Source: Stackebrandtia nassauensis DSM 44728 (GTDB taxonomy: Bacteria; Actinomycetota; Actinomycetes; Mycobacteriales; Micromonosporaceae). Taken from it: 64,000 nucleotides of DNA. How positions within the stretch are numbered: position 1 is the stretch's first letter; each line of letters begins with the position of its first letter. Location of the stretch: contig NC_013947.1 in assembly GCF_000024545.1 (NCBI RefSeq), positions 6,262,001 to 6,326,000 on the forward strand, read 5' to 3'. This document shows positions 1 to 7,959 of the stretch, piece after piece. A program made the position numbers and the translations under genes. A model generated the notes under the pieces. That model saw only the letters and a list, made by a program, of their open reading frames with translations, searched no databases and was not told the origin of the DNA.

Positions 1-323
1 TGCTCACCGCCCCCGACGCCGAGGTGTCCACGAAGGAATCCGAGTCGGGTGGCCGGGTCACGGTCGTCAGCTCCACCTCCCGCAACGAGGCGGTGGTGAT
101 GGTGTCGGGCCTGCGACCCATCGACGACGACCACTCATACCAGGTGTGGCTGGTGAACGACGCCGGTCAGACCTCGGCAGGTGTCATGGAGGCGGGACGG
201 CGCTCCGCCACCATGCTGGTCTCGGGAATCGCGGGAACCGACCTGGTCGGTGTGACCGAGGAACCCGCGGGCGGCTCTCCCAAGCCGACCCTTCCCCTGG
301 TGGCGGACGTGCCGCTCACCTGA
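1..323 (+). CDS. rskA: RskA-type anti-sigma-K factor, C-terminal part (5' end outside window)
   Basis: The reading frame is already open at base 3 and ends at TGA 321-323, so this is the 3' part of a gene that begins before the window; the internal GTG at 24 is unlikely to be its start. The last ~100 residues match the extracytoplasmic RskA C-terminal domain (LTAPDAE, YQVWLVND, VTEEPAGGSPKPTLP-type segments). In mycobacteria RskA is a membrane anti-sigma factor that holds SigK and is cleaved to release it. A membrane molybdopterin oxidoreductase and a fasciclin lipoprotein follow 1.4 kb downstream, as expected of a SigK locus. sigK itself would lie to the left of the window. Confidence 0.72.
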   Translation, partial: LTAPDAEVSTKESESGGRVTVVSSTSRNEAVVMVSGLRPIDDDHSYQVWLVNDAGQTSAGVMEAGRRSATMLVSGIAGTDLVGVTEEPAGGSPKPTLPLVADVPLT

Positions 324-327
324 GGCC

Positions 328-372
328 GTGGACCTCACCGGACCCCACAGCTTCGGGCCCGGTGAGGTCCAC
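328..372 (+). terminator. Intrinsic-type terminator after rskA
   Basis: Perfect 14-bp inverted repeat (GTGGACCTCACCGG, 328-341, with its complement at 359-372) with a 17-nt loop, five bases after the rskA stop. There is no T-tract, which is usual in high-GC actinobacteria. Confidence 0.7.
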
Positions 373-435
373 AAACCCGGGACCGCGTCGATCGGCCCGG
401 CCGCGGTCGTGTTCCATCATGGCGTGGGGGAGACG

Positions 436-1638
436 ATGCGAACGATCGTGGTGCTGTTCACCCGGGACCTGCGGATACGGGACAACCCGGCGTTGGCGCT
501 GGCCTCCCGCCACGCCGACACGGTGGTGCCGTTGTACGTCGCGGACGATTCACCGCCGCTGCCACCGAACCAGCGGCGGTTCCTGGTCGAGTCCCTCACC
601 GATCTGCGGGAGTCGTTGCGGCGGTTGGGCGGTGACCTGCTGGTCCGGCGCGGCGACCCGGTGGAGCAGACGCTGAAGCTGTGCCGACTCCTCGCGACGG
701 ACGGCATCGGCATGGCCGAGGACTACGGCCCCGCCGCACGGCGGCTGCGGCAGCGGCTGGCCGAGGCCGCTGAGGCCGAACGCGTCGGACTGCGGCTCTT
801 CCCCGGTGTCACCATTGTGGAACCGGGTGCGGTACGGCCGACCACCGGCGCCGACCACTACAAGGTGTTCACCCCGTACCTGCGCTCCTGGAGCGCGACA
901 CCCTGGCGACCCGAACACGAAGCGCCCCAGGCGATCCGACTACCTGCCGACGTCACCGGCGACGACCCCGCCTCGGTGATCGGCCCGGTCGAGGGCGGCT
1001 CGTCCGACGTCGTCGACGGCGGCGAGACGGCGGGGCTGCGCCGCTGGGATTCCTGGATCGACCGCGAGCCGGACTACCCGGCGATCCACGACGACCTGGC
1101 CGCCGACGACACCACCCGGCTGAGCGGGTACCTGCGGTTCGGTTGCGTGTCACCACTTGTCGTCGCCGCCGACCCCCGCACCCCCGAGGCACTGGTCCGG
1201 CAGCTGTGCTGGCGGGACTTCTACCACCAGGTGCTGCACGGTTTCCCGCGACTGGCCACCGACAACTACCGGCCCGGCGCCCGCGACGCCTGGGTGGACG
1301 ACGAACCGGCGCTGCGGGCCTGGCAGGACGGCGAGACCGGCGTCCCGCTCGTCGACGCCGGAATGCGGCAGCTGCGGACCCAGGGCTGGATGCACAACCG
1401 GGCCCGGATGGTCGCCGCGTCCTATCTGACCAAGGATCTCGGCATCGACTGGCGGCACGGCGCGGCCTGGTTCGACCGCTGGCTCGTCGACGCCGACGTG
1501 GCCAACAACTACGGCAACTGGCAGTGGACGGCGGGCACCGGCAACGACTCCCGGCCGTACCGCAGGTTCAACCCCGCACGGCAGGCGCAGCGCTACGACC
1601 CGCGGCACGAATACCGGGATCGCTGGCTGCGCAACTGA
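436..1638 (+). CDS. phr: Deoxyribodipyrimidine photolyase (class I CPD type)
   Basis: 400-residue cryptochrome/photolyase protein that uses FAD and light to split UV pyrimidine dimers. The N-terminal alpha/beta antenna-binding domain (RDLRIRDNPAL) is followed by the FAD-binding helical domain with CWRDFYHQVL, GWMHNRARMVAASYL and DVANNYGNWQWTAGTG. ATG 436 is chosen because GGGGGAG lies just upstream; an in-frame start exists at 328 but falls in the preceding terminator. The protein stops soon after the RRFNP...RWL segment and so lacks the 30-45 residue tail of E. coli PhrB; the FAD pocket is intact. It lies between rskA and the fasciclin gene, but SigK control is not shown. Confidence 0.95.
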   Translation: MRTIVVLFTRDLRIRDNPALALASRHADTVVPLYVADDSPPLPPNQRRFLVESLTDLRESLRRLGGDLLVRRGDPVEQTLKLCRLLATDGIGMAEDYGPAARRLRQRLAEAAEAERVGLRLFPGVTIVEPGAVRPTTGADHYKVFTPYLRSWSATPWRPEHEAPQAIRLPADVTGDDPASVIGPVEGGSSDVVDGGETAGLRRWDSWIDREPDYPAIHDDLAADDTTRLSGYLRFGCVSPLVVAADPRTPEALVRQLCWRDFYHQVLHGFPRLATDNYRPGARDAWVDDEPALRAWQDGETGVPLVDAGMRQLRTQGWMHNRARMVAASYLTKDLGIDWRHGAAWFDRWLVDADVANNYGNWQWTAGTGNDSRPYRRFNPARQAQRYDPRHEYRDRWLRN

Positions 1639-1651
1639 ACCGCGCGCGAAA

Positions 1652-1690
1652 CCGGCCCGGCAGCCCATCCTCCAGGAACTGCCGGGCCGG
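1652..1690. terminator. Bidirectional terminator between phr and fasciclin gene
   Basis: Perfect 12-bp inverted repeat CCGGCCCGGCAG (1652-1663) / CTGCCGGGCCGG (1679-1690) with a 15-nt loop, between two convergent genes. Confidence 0.75.
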
Positions 1691-1705
1691 GGGCGGCGAT
1701 AAAGG

Positions 1706-2350
1706 TCACTTGTCGTCGGCAGGCGGCATCAGCACGGTGTCGATGATGTACACGGTGGCGTTGGCGGTCTCGACGTTGCCGCAGACCACTTTGGCGTCAC
1801 CGTTGACGGTGTAGTCCTCTCCGGACCCGGCGGCCTCGATGTCGGCTCCCTGCAGGCTCTCGAACGGGCCAGCGGTGCCCAGTTTGTCGGGCGAGACGGT
1901 CTCACCCACGACGTGGTACGTGAGGACCTCGGTCAGTTTCTCCTTGTCCTTCAACAACGCCGCGAGGTCCTTTTCGGGCACCTTCTCGAAGGCGGAGTTG
2001 GCGGGCGCGAACACCGTGATGTTCTCCGAGGAGTTCAGGGTGTCGGCCAGGTCGGCGGCGGTGACGGCCTCGACGAGCGTCGACAGCGCCGGGTTGTTGC
2101 TGGCCGCCGTGGCGACCGGGTCCTTGGCCATGCCGTCGAAGCTGCCGTCGCCGTCCTTGGGAATGTCGGCGCAGGCGGGACCGAATGCCTGGCCGGTGTC
2201 GGATTCGGAATCGGAGTCCTTGGCCTGCGACTGGTCGTCGTTCGCCTTCTTGTCGTCGGCGCCGGAGTCCCCGGAGCAGGCGGTCAGCGTGAACGCGAGT
2301 CCGGCGACGGCGGCAAGCGCCGCGATTCGGGTTGACAGTGAGGATTTCAC
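1706..2350 (-). CDS. Fasciclin (FAS1) domain lipoprotein, MPT83/MPT70-like
   Basis: 214-residue exported lipoprotein: basic N-terminus, hydrophobic stretch and lipobox LTAC with Cys at residue 25, then an acidic Asp/Ser linker and one FAS1 domain (H1 motif TVFAPANSAFE, H2 region LTYHVV, terminal VYIIDTVLMP). The start is taken as the GTG at 2350 (VKSSLSTR) because it gives a clean lipoprotein signal and has AGAAAGG upstream; longer starts add a hydrophilic leader. It lies 47 nt behind the molybdopterin oxidoreductase and is probably co-transcribed. Mycobacterial MPT83/MPT70 are SigK targets, and rskA is at the left edge here. FAS1 proteins usually act in adhesion; the ligand is unknown. Confidence 0.88.
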   Translation of the reverse strand: MKSSLSTRIAALAAVAGLAFTLTACSGDSGADDKKANDDQSQAKDSDSESDTGQAFGPACADIPKDGDGSFDGMAKDPVATAASNNPALSTLVEAVTAADLADTLNSSENITVFAPANSAFEKVPEKDLAALLKDKEKLTEVLTYHVVGETVSPDKLGTAGPFESLQGADIEAAGSGEDYTVNGDAKVVCGNVETANATVYIIDTVLMPPADDK

Positions 2351-2371
2351 TTCTATGCCTTTCTTTGTGGG

Positions 2372-2394
2372 CCAAGGGGAACCGTTCCCCGTGG
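2372..2394. other. Inverted repeat between oxidoreductase and fasciclin genes
   Basis: CCAAGGGGAAC, one base, then GTTCCCCGTGG: 11-bp arms with one mismatch and a one-base centre. It lies in the 47-nt gap upstream of the fasciclin start. Such a tight symmetric element looks more like a protein-binding site or RNA processing element than a terminator loop. Confidence 0.4.
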
Positions 2395-2397
2395 CGG

Positions 2398-3924
2398 TCA
2401 TTCGACGTTGACGAGTACGGAGTGCCAGCCGGTGGCGCCGTTGGGAAACGGCGTGACCCGCTTCTCGGGTTGGGTGTCACCGGATTCGTCGGTGGCGCGC
2501 ACTTCCAGCCGATGGCGGCCGGGGGTGGCGTCCCATGCGAGAACCCACTGCCGCCAGGTGTCGGTACTGATGACCGGCGCCAGTTCGGCTTCGCGCCAGT
2601 CGCCGTCGTCCACCCGCACCTCGACGGCGCCGATGCCCCGACGCTGCGCCCAGGCGATGCCCGCGACGGGAGTGCGCCCCGGCTTGACACGTTTGGTCGC
2701 GGTGGGAGTGTCGATGCGGGAGAAGGTCTTGATGGGAGCCTCCGCGTCCCAGCCCCGGCGCACCCAGTACGCGTCGAAGTCGTCGAAACTGGACAGTTCG
2801 AGTTCGACGAGCCACTTGGTGGCCGACACGTACCCGTACAGGCCGGGCACGAGCATCCGCACCGGAAAACCGTGCCGGATCGGCAGCGGTTCACCGTCCA
2901 TGCCGACGGCCAGCATCGCGTCGCGGCCGTCAGAGCACACCTTCGTCGGAGTGCCGCAGGTCCAGCCATCCGCGGACCTGCCGACGATCTGGTCGGCACC
3001 GGCATCCGGCTTCACCATGTCCAACAGGTCCTTCAACGGAACCCCGAGCCAGCGCGCGGTGCCCGCCAACTCCCCGCCCACCTCGTTGGACACACAGGAC
3101 AGCGTGATCTCGCGTTCGACCAACGGCAGGTCCAACAGCTCCTGATAGGACAAGCTCAACGGTTCCGCCACCCGGCCGCCGATCCGGAGCCGATACTTCC
3201 CCGGATCGATGCGCGGCAGGGTCAGCGCGGTGTCGATGCGATAGAAACCGTCGTTCGCGGTGTCGGTCAGATAAGGCGTGATCCCCTTGACGTCCAAGGC
3301 TTTCCCGACCGCCGAGGGGCCGACGGACCTGGCACGCGGCAGTTCGATGGTCGAGCGAATCCGCTCGATGTCATCGGTTCCCCCCACCCGCCATCCGGCC
3401 AGGCCCGCCACCCCGGCGACGCCGAATCCGATGAGAACCCCCCGTCGGTCGACGTCGCGGCCCGGAACCGGTGGTCGTGCGGTTTCGGGCCCGTCCAAGG
3501 CCACTCGTCGCCGGAACACCAACCGCAACGCGAGCATCGCGGCCAGCACACCGATCAGGGACGGCAGCGCCCACCACGGTGACGAACCGGGTCGGGTCAC
3601 CGCGGCGACGACGCCCAACAGACCGAACCCCGCCAGTCCCCCGTAACCAATCCACGGACGCCGCGCACACGCCACGCCGATGACAGCGGCGATGATCGCC
3701 AGTATCAACCCGATCCCGGCCACGAGCGCGAGCTTGTCGTACACCCCGAACACCGCGATCGCGAATTCCTTGACGGGTTCCGGCGTGAACGTGATGACCG
3801 CCGCGCCGACGGCCACCACCGGAGCACTCGCGGGCGTCACGACCGCCGCGGCCAACTCGGCCACACCGATGGCGACGGCCGCACACGCCAGTCCGGCGAC
3901 GGCGCTTCTTCCTCGGGTGCTCAT
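2398..3924 (-). CDS. Membrane-anchored sulfite-oxidase-family molybdopterin oxidoreductase
   Basis: 508 residues. About five hydrophobic membrane segments in the first ~140 residues precede a sulfite-oxidase-type molybdopterin domain (residues ~215-395) with the conserved cofactor-ligating Cys in TLSCVSNEVGG, followed by a Mo-co dimerisation (Ig-like) domain. The catalytic part should lie outside the membrane. Sulfite oxidase-fold enzymes of this class reduce or oxidise small S/N-oxides; the substrate cannot be told from sequence. It heads the probable operon with the fasciclin lipoprotein. The start ATG 3924 has no Shine-Dalgarno and sits at the expected transcription start of a SigK-like promoter, so the message may be leaderless. 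Confidence 0.88.
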   Translation of the reverse strand: MSTRGRSAVAGLACAAVAIGVAELAAAVVTPASAPVVAVGAAVITFTPEPVKEFAIAVFGVYDKLALVAGIGLILAIIAAVIGVACARRPWIGYGGLAGFGLLGVVAAVTRPGSSPWWALPSLIGVLAAMLALRLVFRRRVALDGPETARPPVPGRDVDRRGVLIGFGVAGVAGLAGWRVGGTDDIERIRSTIELPRARSVGPSAVGKALDVKGITPYLTDTANDGFYRIDTALTLPRIDPGKYRLRIGGRVAEPLSLSYQELLDLPLVEREITLSCVSNEVGGELAGTARWLGVPLKDLLDMVKPDAGADQIVGRSADGWTCGTPTKVCSDGRDAMLAVGMDGEPLPIRHGFPVRMLVPGLYGYVSATKWLVELELSSFDDFDAYWVRRGWDAEAPIKTFSRIDTPTATKRVKPGRTPVAGIAWAQRRGIGAVEVRVDDGDWREAELAPVISTDTWRQWVLAWDATPGRHRLEVRATDESGDTQPEKRVTPFPNGATGWHSVLVNVE

Positions 3925-3930
3925 GACCGG

Positions 3931-3958
3931 TATTCGTCACCCGGCCCAGCCCGGATGG
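3931..3958 (-). promoter_or_regulatory. SigK-like ECF promoter (leaderless)
   Basis: On the minus strand, CCATCC (3958-3953), a 16-nt spacer, then CGAATA (3936-3931). This resembles the mycobacterial SigK consensus as I recall it (CCATCC, ~16-17 nt, CGAAT-type -10). The predicted start of transcription falls about at the A of the ATG at 3924. Confidence 0.55.
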
Positions 3959-3977
3959 GCGCGAGCGAGAACTTTCC

Positions 3978-4013
3978 CAAAAAGAAAAGCACCAGCCTTG
4001 CGGCTGGTGCTTT
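3978..4013 (-). terminator. Rho-independent terminator of the tRNA-Glu/tRNA-Asp transcript
   Basis: Minus strand: 12-bp stem AAAGCACCAGCC with a 4-nt loop (arms 4002-4013 and 3986-3997), followed by a T-rich run (TTCTTTTT). A classical intrinsic terminator just past tRNA-Asp. Confidence 0.9.
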
Positions 4014-4019
4014 CACCTG

Positions 4020-4094
4020 CGGTCCCGACGGGATTTGAACCCGCGGCCTCCGCCTTGACAGGGCGGCGAGCACTCCATGCTGCTCCACGGGACC
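4020..4094 (-). tRNA. tRNA-Asp (GTC)
   Basis: Acceptor stem GGTCCCG/CGGGACC with discriminator G at 4020. The anticodon loop CTGTCAA sits in a CGCC/GGCG stem, giving anticodon GTC, and the T-arm GGGTTCAAATCCC is present. 3' CCA is not encoded. Confidence 0.97.
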
Positions 4095-4109
4095 TTGTTC
4101 GGTCTTGCG

Positions 4110-4182
4110 TGCCCCCAACGGGATTCGAACCCGTGCTACCGCCTTGAAAGGGCGGCGTCCTAGGCCACTAGACGATGGGGGC
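4110..4182 (-). tRNA. tRNA-Glu (TTC)
   Basis: Acceptor GCCCCCA/TGGGGGC, anticodon loop CTTTCAA giving TTC, T-arm GGGTTCGAATCCC. CCA is not encoded. It lies 15 nt upstream of tRNA-Asp and probably shares its transcript and terminator. Confidence 0.97.
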
Positions 4183-4318
4183 GCTTGGCCATCATGCCAT
4201 ACGGCCACAAGTGGTCGCTTGTCATATTCGATGACTTTCGCCTGCCACCGTCTGCGCGCCGTCGGAGGCTACGAAAGCATACGTGATGGTTTCGGGGTTC
4301 GCCAACAGGGGGTCGCAC

Positions 4319-5182
4319 TCATCTGGCGACGGCCAGCGCGGCCACTCCCAGCAGGACGACGACCGCTCCGGCGATGCGCCGTCCCGCTTGGGGTTCGCGC
4401 AACAGGAGCCACGCGAAGACGCTGCCGATGACGATGCTGAGTTCGCGGGCCGGGGCGACGAGGCTGACGGGGGCGAAGCGGTAGGCGAACAGGACGAGGA
4501 TGTAGGCGGCCGGGGCGATGGTGGCGACGATGAACACCGAGGAGCGGTGTTGCGTCCAGACTCGGCGGATCTCGGCGCGTCGGCGCAGCGCGTAGGGGGT
4601 GAGGATCGTGCCCCGGACGATGTTGTTGCCCCAGTCGTACAGGATCGGCGAGATGGCTAGCGGGCCCACGGCCCACGCGTCCCACACCGTGTATGAGGCG
4701 ATGAACACACCGGTCAGCAGACCGTAACCGATTCCGGCGGTGAGTTTGGTTCCCTTCCCGGCCTTGCCGAGGCCGATGACGAGGATGCCCGCCACCACCC
4801 CGAGCGCGCCGAGGAAGCCGATCAGGCCGGGGCGTTCGCCCAGGAAGACGATGGCGAAGCCGACCGACAGCGCCGGGCCGGTGCCCCTGGCCAGCGGGTA
4901 GACCACCGACAGGTCGCCGTGCTGGTAGCCGCGCTGCAGGATCACCGAATAGCCACTGTGGAGTATTCCGGTGACGAGGATGGCCACCAGCAGCGTCCAG
5001 TTCCACCGGGGCGGCTGGATGACGACCAGTACTGCCACGAGCGGCAGGTAGATGACGGCCGAGGCGACGGTGTTGAGCCACACGAACACCGGCCCGCCGT
5101 CGGAGGCGCGTTTGGCCGCCAGGTTCCACAGGGCGTGACAGACGGCGGCGGCACCGACCAGGAGCAGGGCGAGGGGGTCCAC
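4319..5182 (-). CDS. EamA/DMT-family membrane transporter
   Basis: 287 residues almost entirely made of hydrophobic segments (about ten), arranged as two EamA repeats. N-terminal residues MDPLALLLVGAAAVCHALWN and the conserved pattern PLARGTGPALSVGFAIVFLGE are typical of drug/metabolite transporters. The GTG start at 5182 begins directly with the first membrane segment. The substrate is unknown. It is divergent from the beta-oxidation pair that follows. Confidence 0.88.
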   Translation of the reverse strand: MDPLALLLVGAAAVCHALWNLAAKRASDGGPVFVWLNTVASAVIYLPLVAVLVVIQPPRWNWTLLVAILVTGILHSGYSVILQRGYQHGDLSVVYPLARGTGPALSVGFAIVFLGERPGLIGFLGALGVVAGILVIGLGKAGKGTKLTAGIGYGLLTGVFIASYTVWDAWAVGPLAISPILYDWGNNIVRGTILTPYALRRRAEIRRVWTQHRSSVFIVATIAPAAYILVLFAYRFAPVSLVAPARELSIVIGSVFAWLLLREPQAGRRIAGAVVVLLGVAALAVAR

Positions 5183-5281
5183 GTGAAGTCACGCTAGTTC
5201 GTTCGCGGCCGGTCGGCGGTGTGATCCTCGTCGGCCGGTACCGTGATCCGCGACGCTCAGTTGAGGAAAGGTCGTGTTGTC

Positions 5282-6145
5282 ATGTCACAGCGGTTCGCGG
5301 TGGCCGGTGCCGGGACGATGGGTGCCGGTATCGCCTATGTCGCAGCTGGCAGTGGGTACGAGGTGACCCTTGTGGAGATCGACGAAGCCCGGGGACGGGC
5401 AGCTGTGGACGGTATCCGCGACTGGGCGCGAAAGGCGGTGGAGCGGGGACGCAGCACTTCGGAGGAAGCCGCGGCCACGCTTGAGCGACTGCGCCTTGTG
5501 ACTGAATTCACCGACGTCGATCCCGAACCGGCGGTGTTCGTCGAGGCGGTACCGGAGCGTCCGGAGCTGAAGCACCAGGTGCTCGCCGCCGCCGAACAGC
5601 TGCGGCCGGAGTTGCTGGCGTCCAACACCTCCAGCATCTCCATCGACTCACTGGCCGCCCGGTTGGAGGCGCCGGAACGGTTCTGCGGGCTGCACTTCTT
5701 CAATCCCGTGTACGCCATGGCATTGCTGGAGATCGTGATCGGCGACAAGACCTCGGACGCCTCCCGCGAGGCGGCCCTGGCGGTGGCGCGGCGGCTCGGC
5801 AAGGAACCGGTGGTGGTGCGCGACTCCCCGGGATTCGCGACCTCGCGACTGGGCAACGCGCTCGGACTGGAGGCGATCCGGATGCTGGAATCGGGAGTGG
5901 CCTCGGCCGCCGACATCGACAAGGCGATGTCACTGGGCTACCGGCACCCGATGGGCCCGCTCGAACTGAGCGATGTGGTGGGTCTGGACGTCCGGCTGGA
6001 CATCGCCCGCAGCCTGCAGGCCGCCTACGGCGACCGGTTCGAGCCGCCGCGCACCCTCATCGACCTTGTCGCGCAGGGAAAGCTGGGCAAGAAGAGCGGC
6101 CAGGGCTTCTACACCTGGGTCGACGGGAAGAAGGTCGAGGGATGA
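5282..6145 (+). CDS. 3-hydroxyacyl-CoA dehydrogenase (FadB2/HbdH-like)
   Basis: 287 residues with the N-terminal NAD-binding Rossmann motif GAGTMGAG, the catalytic-domain signatures SNTSSIS and GLHFFNPV, and the family stretch DSPGFATSRL before the C-terminal dimerisation domain. It oxidises (3S)-3-hydroxyacyl-CoA to 3-ketoacyl-CoA with NAD. ATG 5282 is chosen because GAGGAAAGG precedes it at a suitable distance; an upstream in-frame start at 5243 has no ribosome site. It overlaps the downstream hydratase by four bases (ATGA), so the two form a translationally coupled beta-oxidation pair. Chain length is not inferable. Confidence 0.92.
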   Translation: MSQRFAVAGAGTMGAGIAYVAAGSGYEVTLVEIDEARGRAAVDGIRDWARKAVERGRSTSEEAAATLERLRLVTEFTDVDPEPAVFVEAVPERPELKHQVLAAAEQLRPELLASNTSSISIDSLAARLEAPERFCGLHFFNPVYAMALLEIVIGDKTSDASREAALAVARRLGKEPVVVRDSPGFATSRLGNALGLEAIRMLESGVASAADIDKAMSLGYRHPMGPLELSDVVGLDVRLDIARSLQAAYGDRFEPPRTLIDLVAQGKLGKKSGQGFYTWVDGKKVEG

Positions 6146-6873
6146 GCTTTTCGACCCTGCTGGTCGAGGAACGCTCCGACCGGCTCGTGGTGCGGCTGAA
6201 CCGCGCCGCCAAACGCAACGCCATCGACCAGGACATGGTGGACGAACTGCACGCGGTGTGTGCCTCCCTTGAGGACCGGCCACGGCTGGCGCTGTTCACC
6301 GGCGGGGCGGACGGCATCTTCGCGGCCGGAGCCGACATCGCGCAACTGCGCGACCGCACCAGCCTGGACGCGTTGCGCGCCATCAACTCCGCCCTGTTCC
6401 GCCGCATCCGGGCCCTCCCGCTCCCGACGGTGGCGGCCATCGACGGCCCGGCGCTGGGCGGCGGCGCCGAACTGGCCTACGCGTGCGACATTCGCGTCTG
6501 CACCGACCGCGCCGTCTTCGGCCAACCCGAGGTGCGGCTGGGCATCATGGCGGGGGCGGGCGCCACCTGGCGGCTGCCCGAACTGGTGGGCGAGAGCCTG
6601 GCCAAGGAACTGCTGTTCACCGGCCGCCGCATGGACGCCACCGAGGCGCTCGGCGCCCGGCTGGTGAGCCGCGTCGTCGCCCCCGAAGCGCTGTTCGACA
6701 CCGCCCACGAGCTGCTGGACCAGATCGCCAAGGCCTCACCGTTGGCGCTGCGACTCACCAAGCTGGCGGTGGACGCCGAAGGCGCCCACCCCGCCGTGGA
6801 CCTGGCGGCGCAGTCGCTGCTGTTCGACGACGAGGACAAGCACCGCCGCATGACCAAGTTCCTCGACCGCTAG
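6142..6873 (+). CDS. Enoyl-CoA hydratase/isomerase family protein
   Basis: 243-residue crotonase-fold protein. It carries the oxyanion-hole region and both glutamates used by true hydratases: one in GGGAELAYACD and one in FGQPEVRLGIMAGAG. It should add water across trans-2-enoyl-CoA, feeding the 3-hydroxyacyl-CoA dehydrogenase encoded immediately upstream with a 4-bp overlap. The converging neighbour ends 10 bp away, so no separate terminator is visible. Confidence 0.92.
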   Translation: MSFSTLLVEERSDRLVVRLNRAAKRNAIDQDMVDELHAVCASLEDRPRLALFTGGADGIFAAGADIAQLRDRTSLDALRAINSALFRRIRALPLPTVAAIDGPALGGGAELAYACDIRVCTDRAVFGQPEVRLGIMAGAGATWRLPELVGESLAKELLFTGRRMDATEALGARLVSRVVAPEALFDTAHELLDQIAKASPLALRLTKLAVDAEGAHPAVDLAAQSLLFDDEDKHRRMTKFLDR

Positions 6874-6882
6874 ACCCGTCGG

Positions 6883-7899
6883 TTACAGGTACATGCCTGT
6901 CGGGGGTGCGTCCTCGGGGGCTTCCTCGATGGCCTTCTGGTCGAAGAAGCGGCGGCCGCCGAACTTCAGTTGCAGGCGGTCGTCGAGTTCGTCGGCCAGC
7001 CGGGTCATCGACTCGACCGCCAGCATCAGGTGCCGTGGCTGGAAATCGCGGCCGTACACCGGCACCGAAGCCCACATAGTACCGTCCGCATAGTACAGAC
7101 GGCCGATGGGGAGCCGTCGGGTCAGTTCGGACAGTTCCCGGTACAGCCGCTCGTTGGGGGCCACCTCGGTCAGCAGCGGCGAGTAGACGTCGACGATCGC
7201 CGGACGGTCCATCGGCTTGATGAACACCATCGCCGAACCGGCCCGCAGGCTGATCTCGCCGTTGTCGTCGATGGCCAGATGCGCGGGCGTGGTGTCCTGC
7301 ATCGCGGCGACCACGGTCGCGACCACCTCGGCCAGCGAACCCGCGTCCGAGGGCACCGTCGGGGCCGTGCTCGGGTCGGTCAGCTCCCCCTCGGTGGGGG
7401 GCGGCATCCGGCGGGCGGGCGGCAGCATCAGCTCGGTGCCCTCGATCCCGGCGCTGTCGCGGTAGTCGTAGGTCAGGAACGCCGGATGCGGAGCGCCGTA
7501 CACGTCGCGCATGGTGCGGGCCACGATGTTGGCCAGCTCCTCCGATTCCGCCGCCGTGGAACTGAGCGCGAACCGGTCGGCGCTGTCGTCGATGACCCCG
7601 GGCGGCTGCCAGCCCAGCGCCACCAGCTGGCCGACGGCGCGCCGCCCCAGCTGCGCCGTGCCCGGCAGCGTGGCGTTGCTGGTCGCGTCCGCGCGAATCT
7701 GCCCGGCGGCCGGTACGGTGACCGACACGTCGTACACCGCGTTGCCGGTGCCGGACGTCGTCGGGTCCAGGATGAGCGCCAAATCGGCACCCACGGGCAG
7801 CCCGGACAGCACCGCGGCGAGGGCTGCGGTGAAGTCGCGCCACGCCGTGGCGACCTTCGCGGTCAGATCCGGTGCGTTGTCCTCCATGTCGAAGGACAT
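6883..7899 (-). CDS. TY-Chap / YbjN-like domain protein
   Basis: 338 residues with no signal peptide or membrane segment. It looks like two or three copies of the alpha/beta YbjN/type-III-chaperone-like fold: an N-terminal all-purpose region (~1-130), a central segment around DDNGEISLRAGSAMVFIKP (~200-300) typical of the TY-Chap central domain, and a short C-terminal region. Proteins of this kind are thought to bind peptides or partner proteins; the partner is unknown. It is divergent, with a 60-bp gap, from the molybdopterin oxidoreductase gene. Start ATG 7899 follows GGCGGTAAG; ATG 7890 is an alternative. Confidence 0.6.
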   Translation of the reverse strand: MSFDMEDNAPDLTAKVATAWRDFTAALAAVLSGLPVGADLALILDPTTSGTGNAVYDVSVTVPAAGQIRADATSNATLPGTAQLGRRAVGQLVALGWQPPGVIDDSADRFALSSTAAESEELANIVARTMRDVYGAPHPAFLTYDYRDSAGIEGTELMLPPARRMPPPTEGELTDPSTAPTVPSDAGSLAEVVATVVAAMQDTTPAHLAIDDNGEISLRAGSAMVFIKPMDRPAIVDVYSPLLTEVAPNERLYRELSELTRRLPIGRLYYADGTMWASVPVYGRDFQPRHLMLAVESMTRLADELDDRLQLKFGGRRFFDQKAIEEAPEDAPPTGMYL

Positions 7900-7959
7900 T
7901 ACTTACCGCCGTGGGACACGTGTCGCCGCGTAGGCGCATTATGGGGAAGAGGAGGCTGT

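Noticed and set aside
3680-4431. Open frames containing TGFEP-like and GIRTRATALKG-like peptides
   Set aside because: They are translations of the tRNA-Asp and tRNA-Glu genes read from the opposite strand.
6970-7959. 330-codon upstream extension of the FdhF/YdeP-type frame
   Set aside because: It runs antisense through the TY-Chap-like gene; a strong ribosome site and family start lie at 7960.
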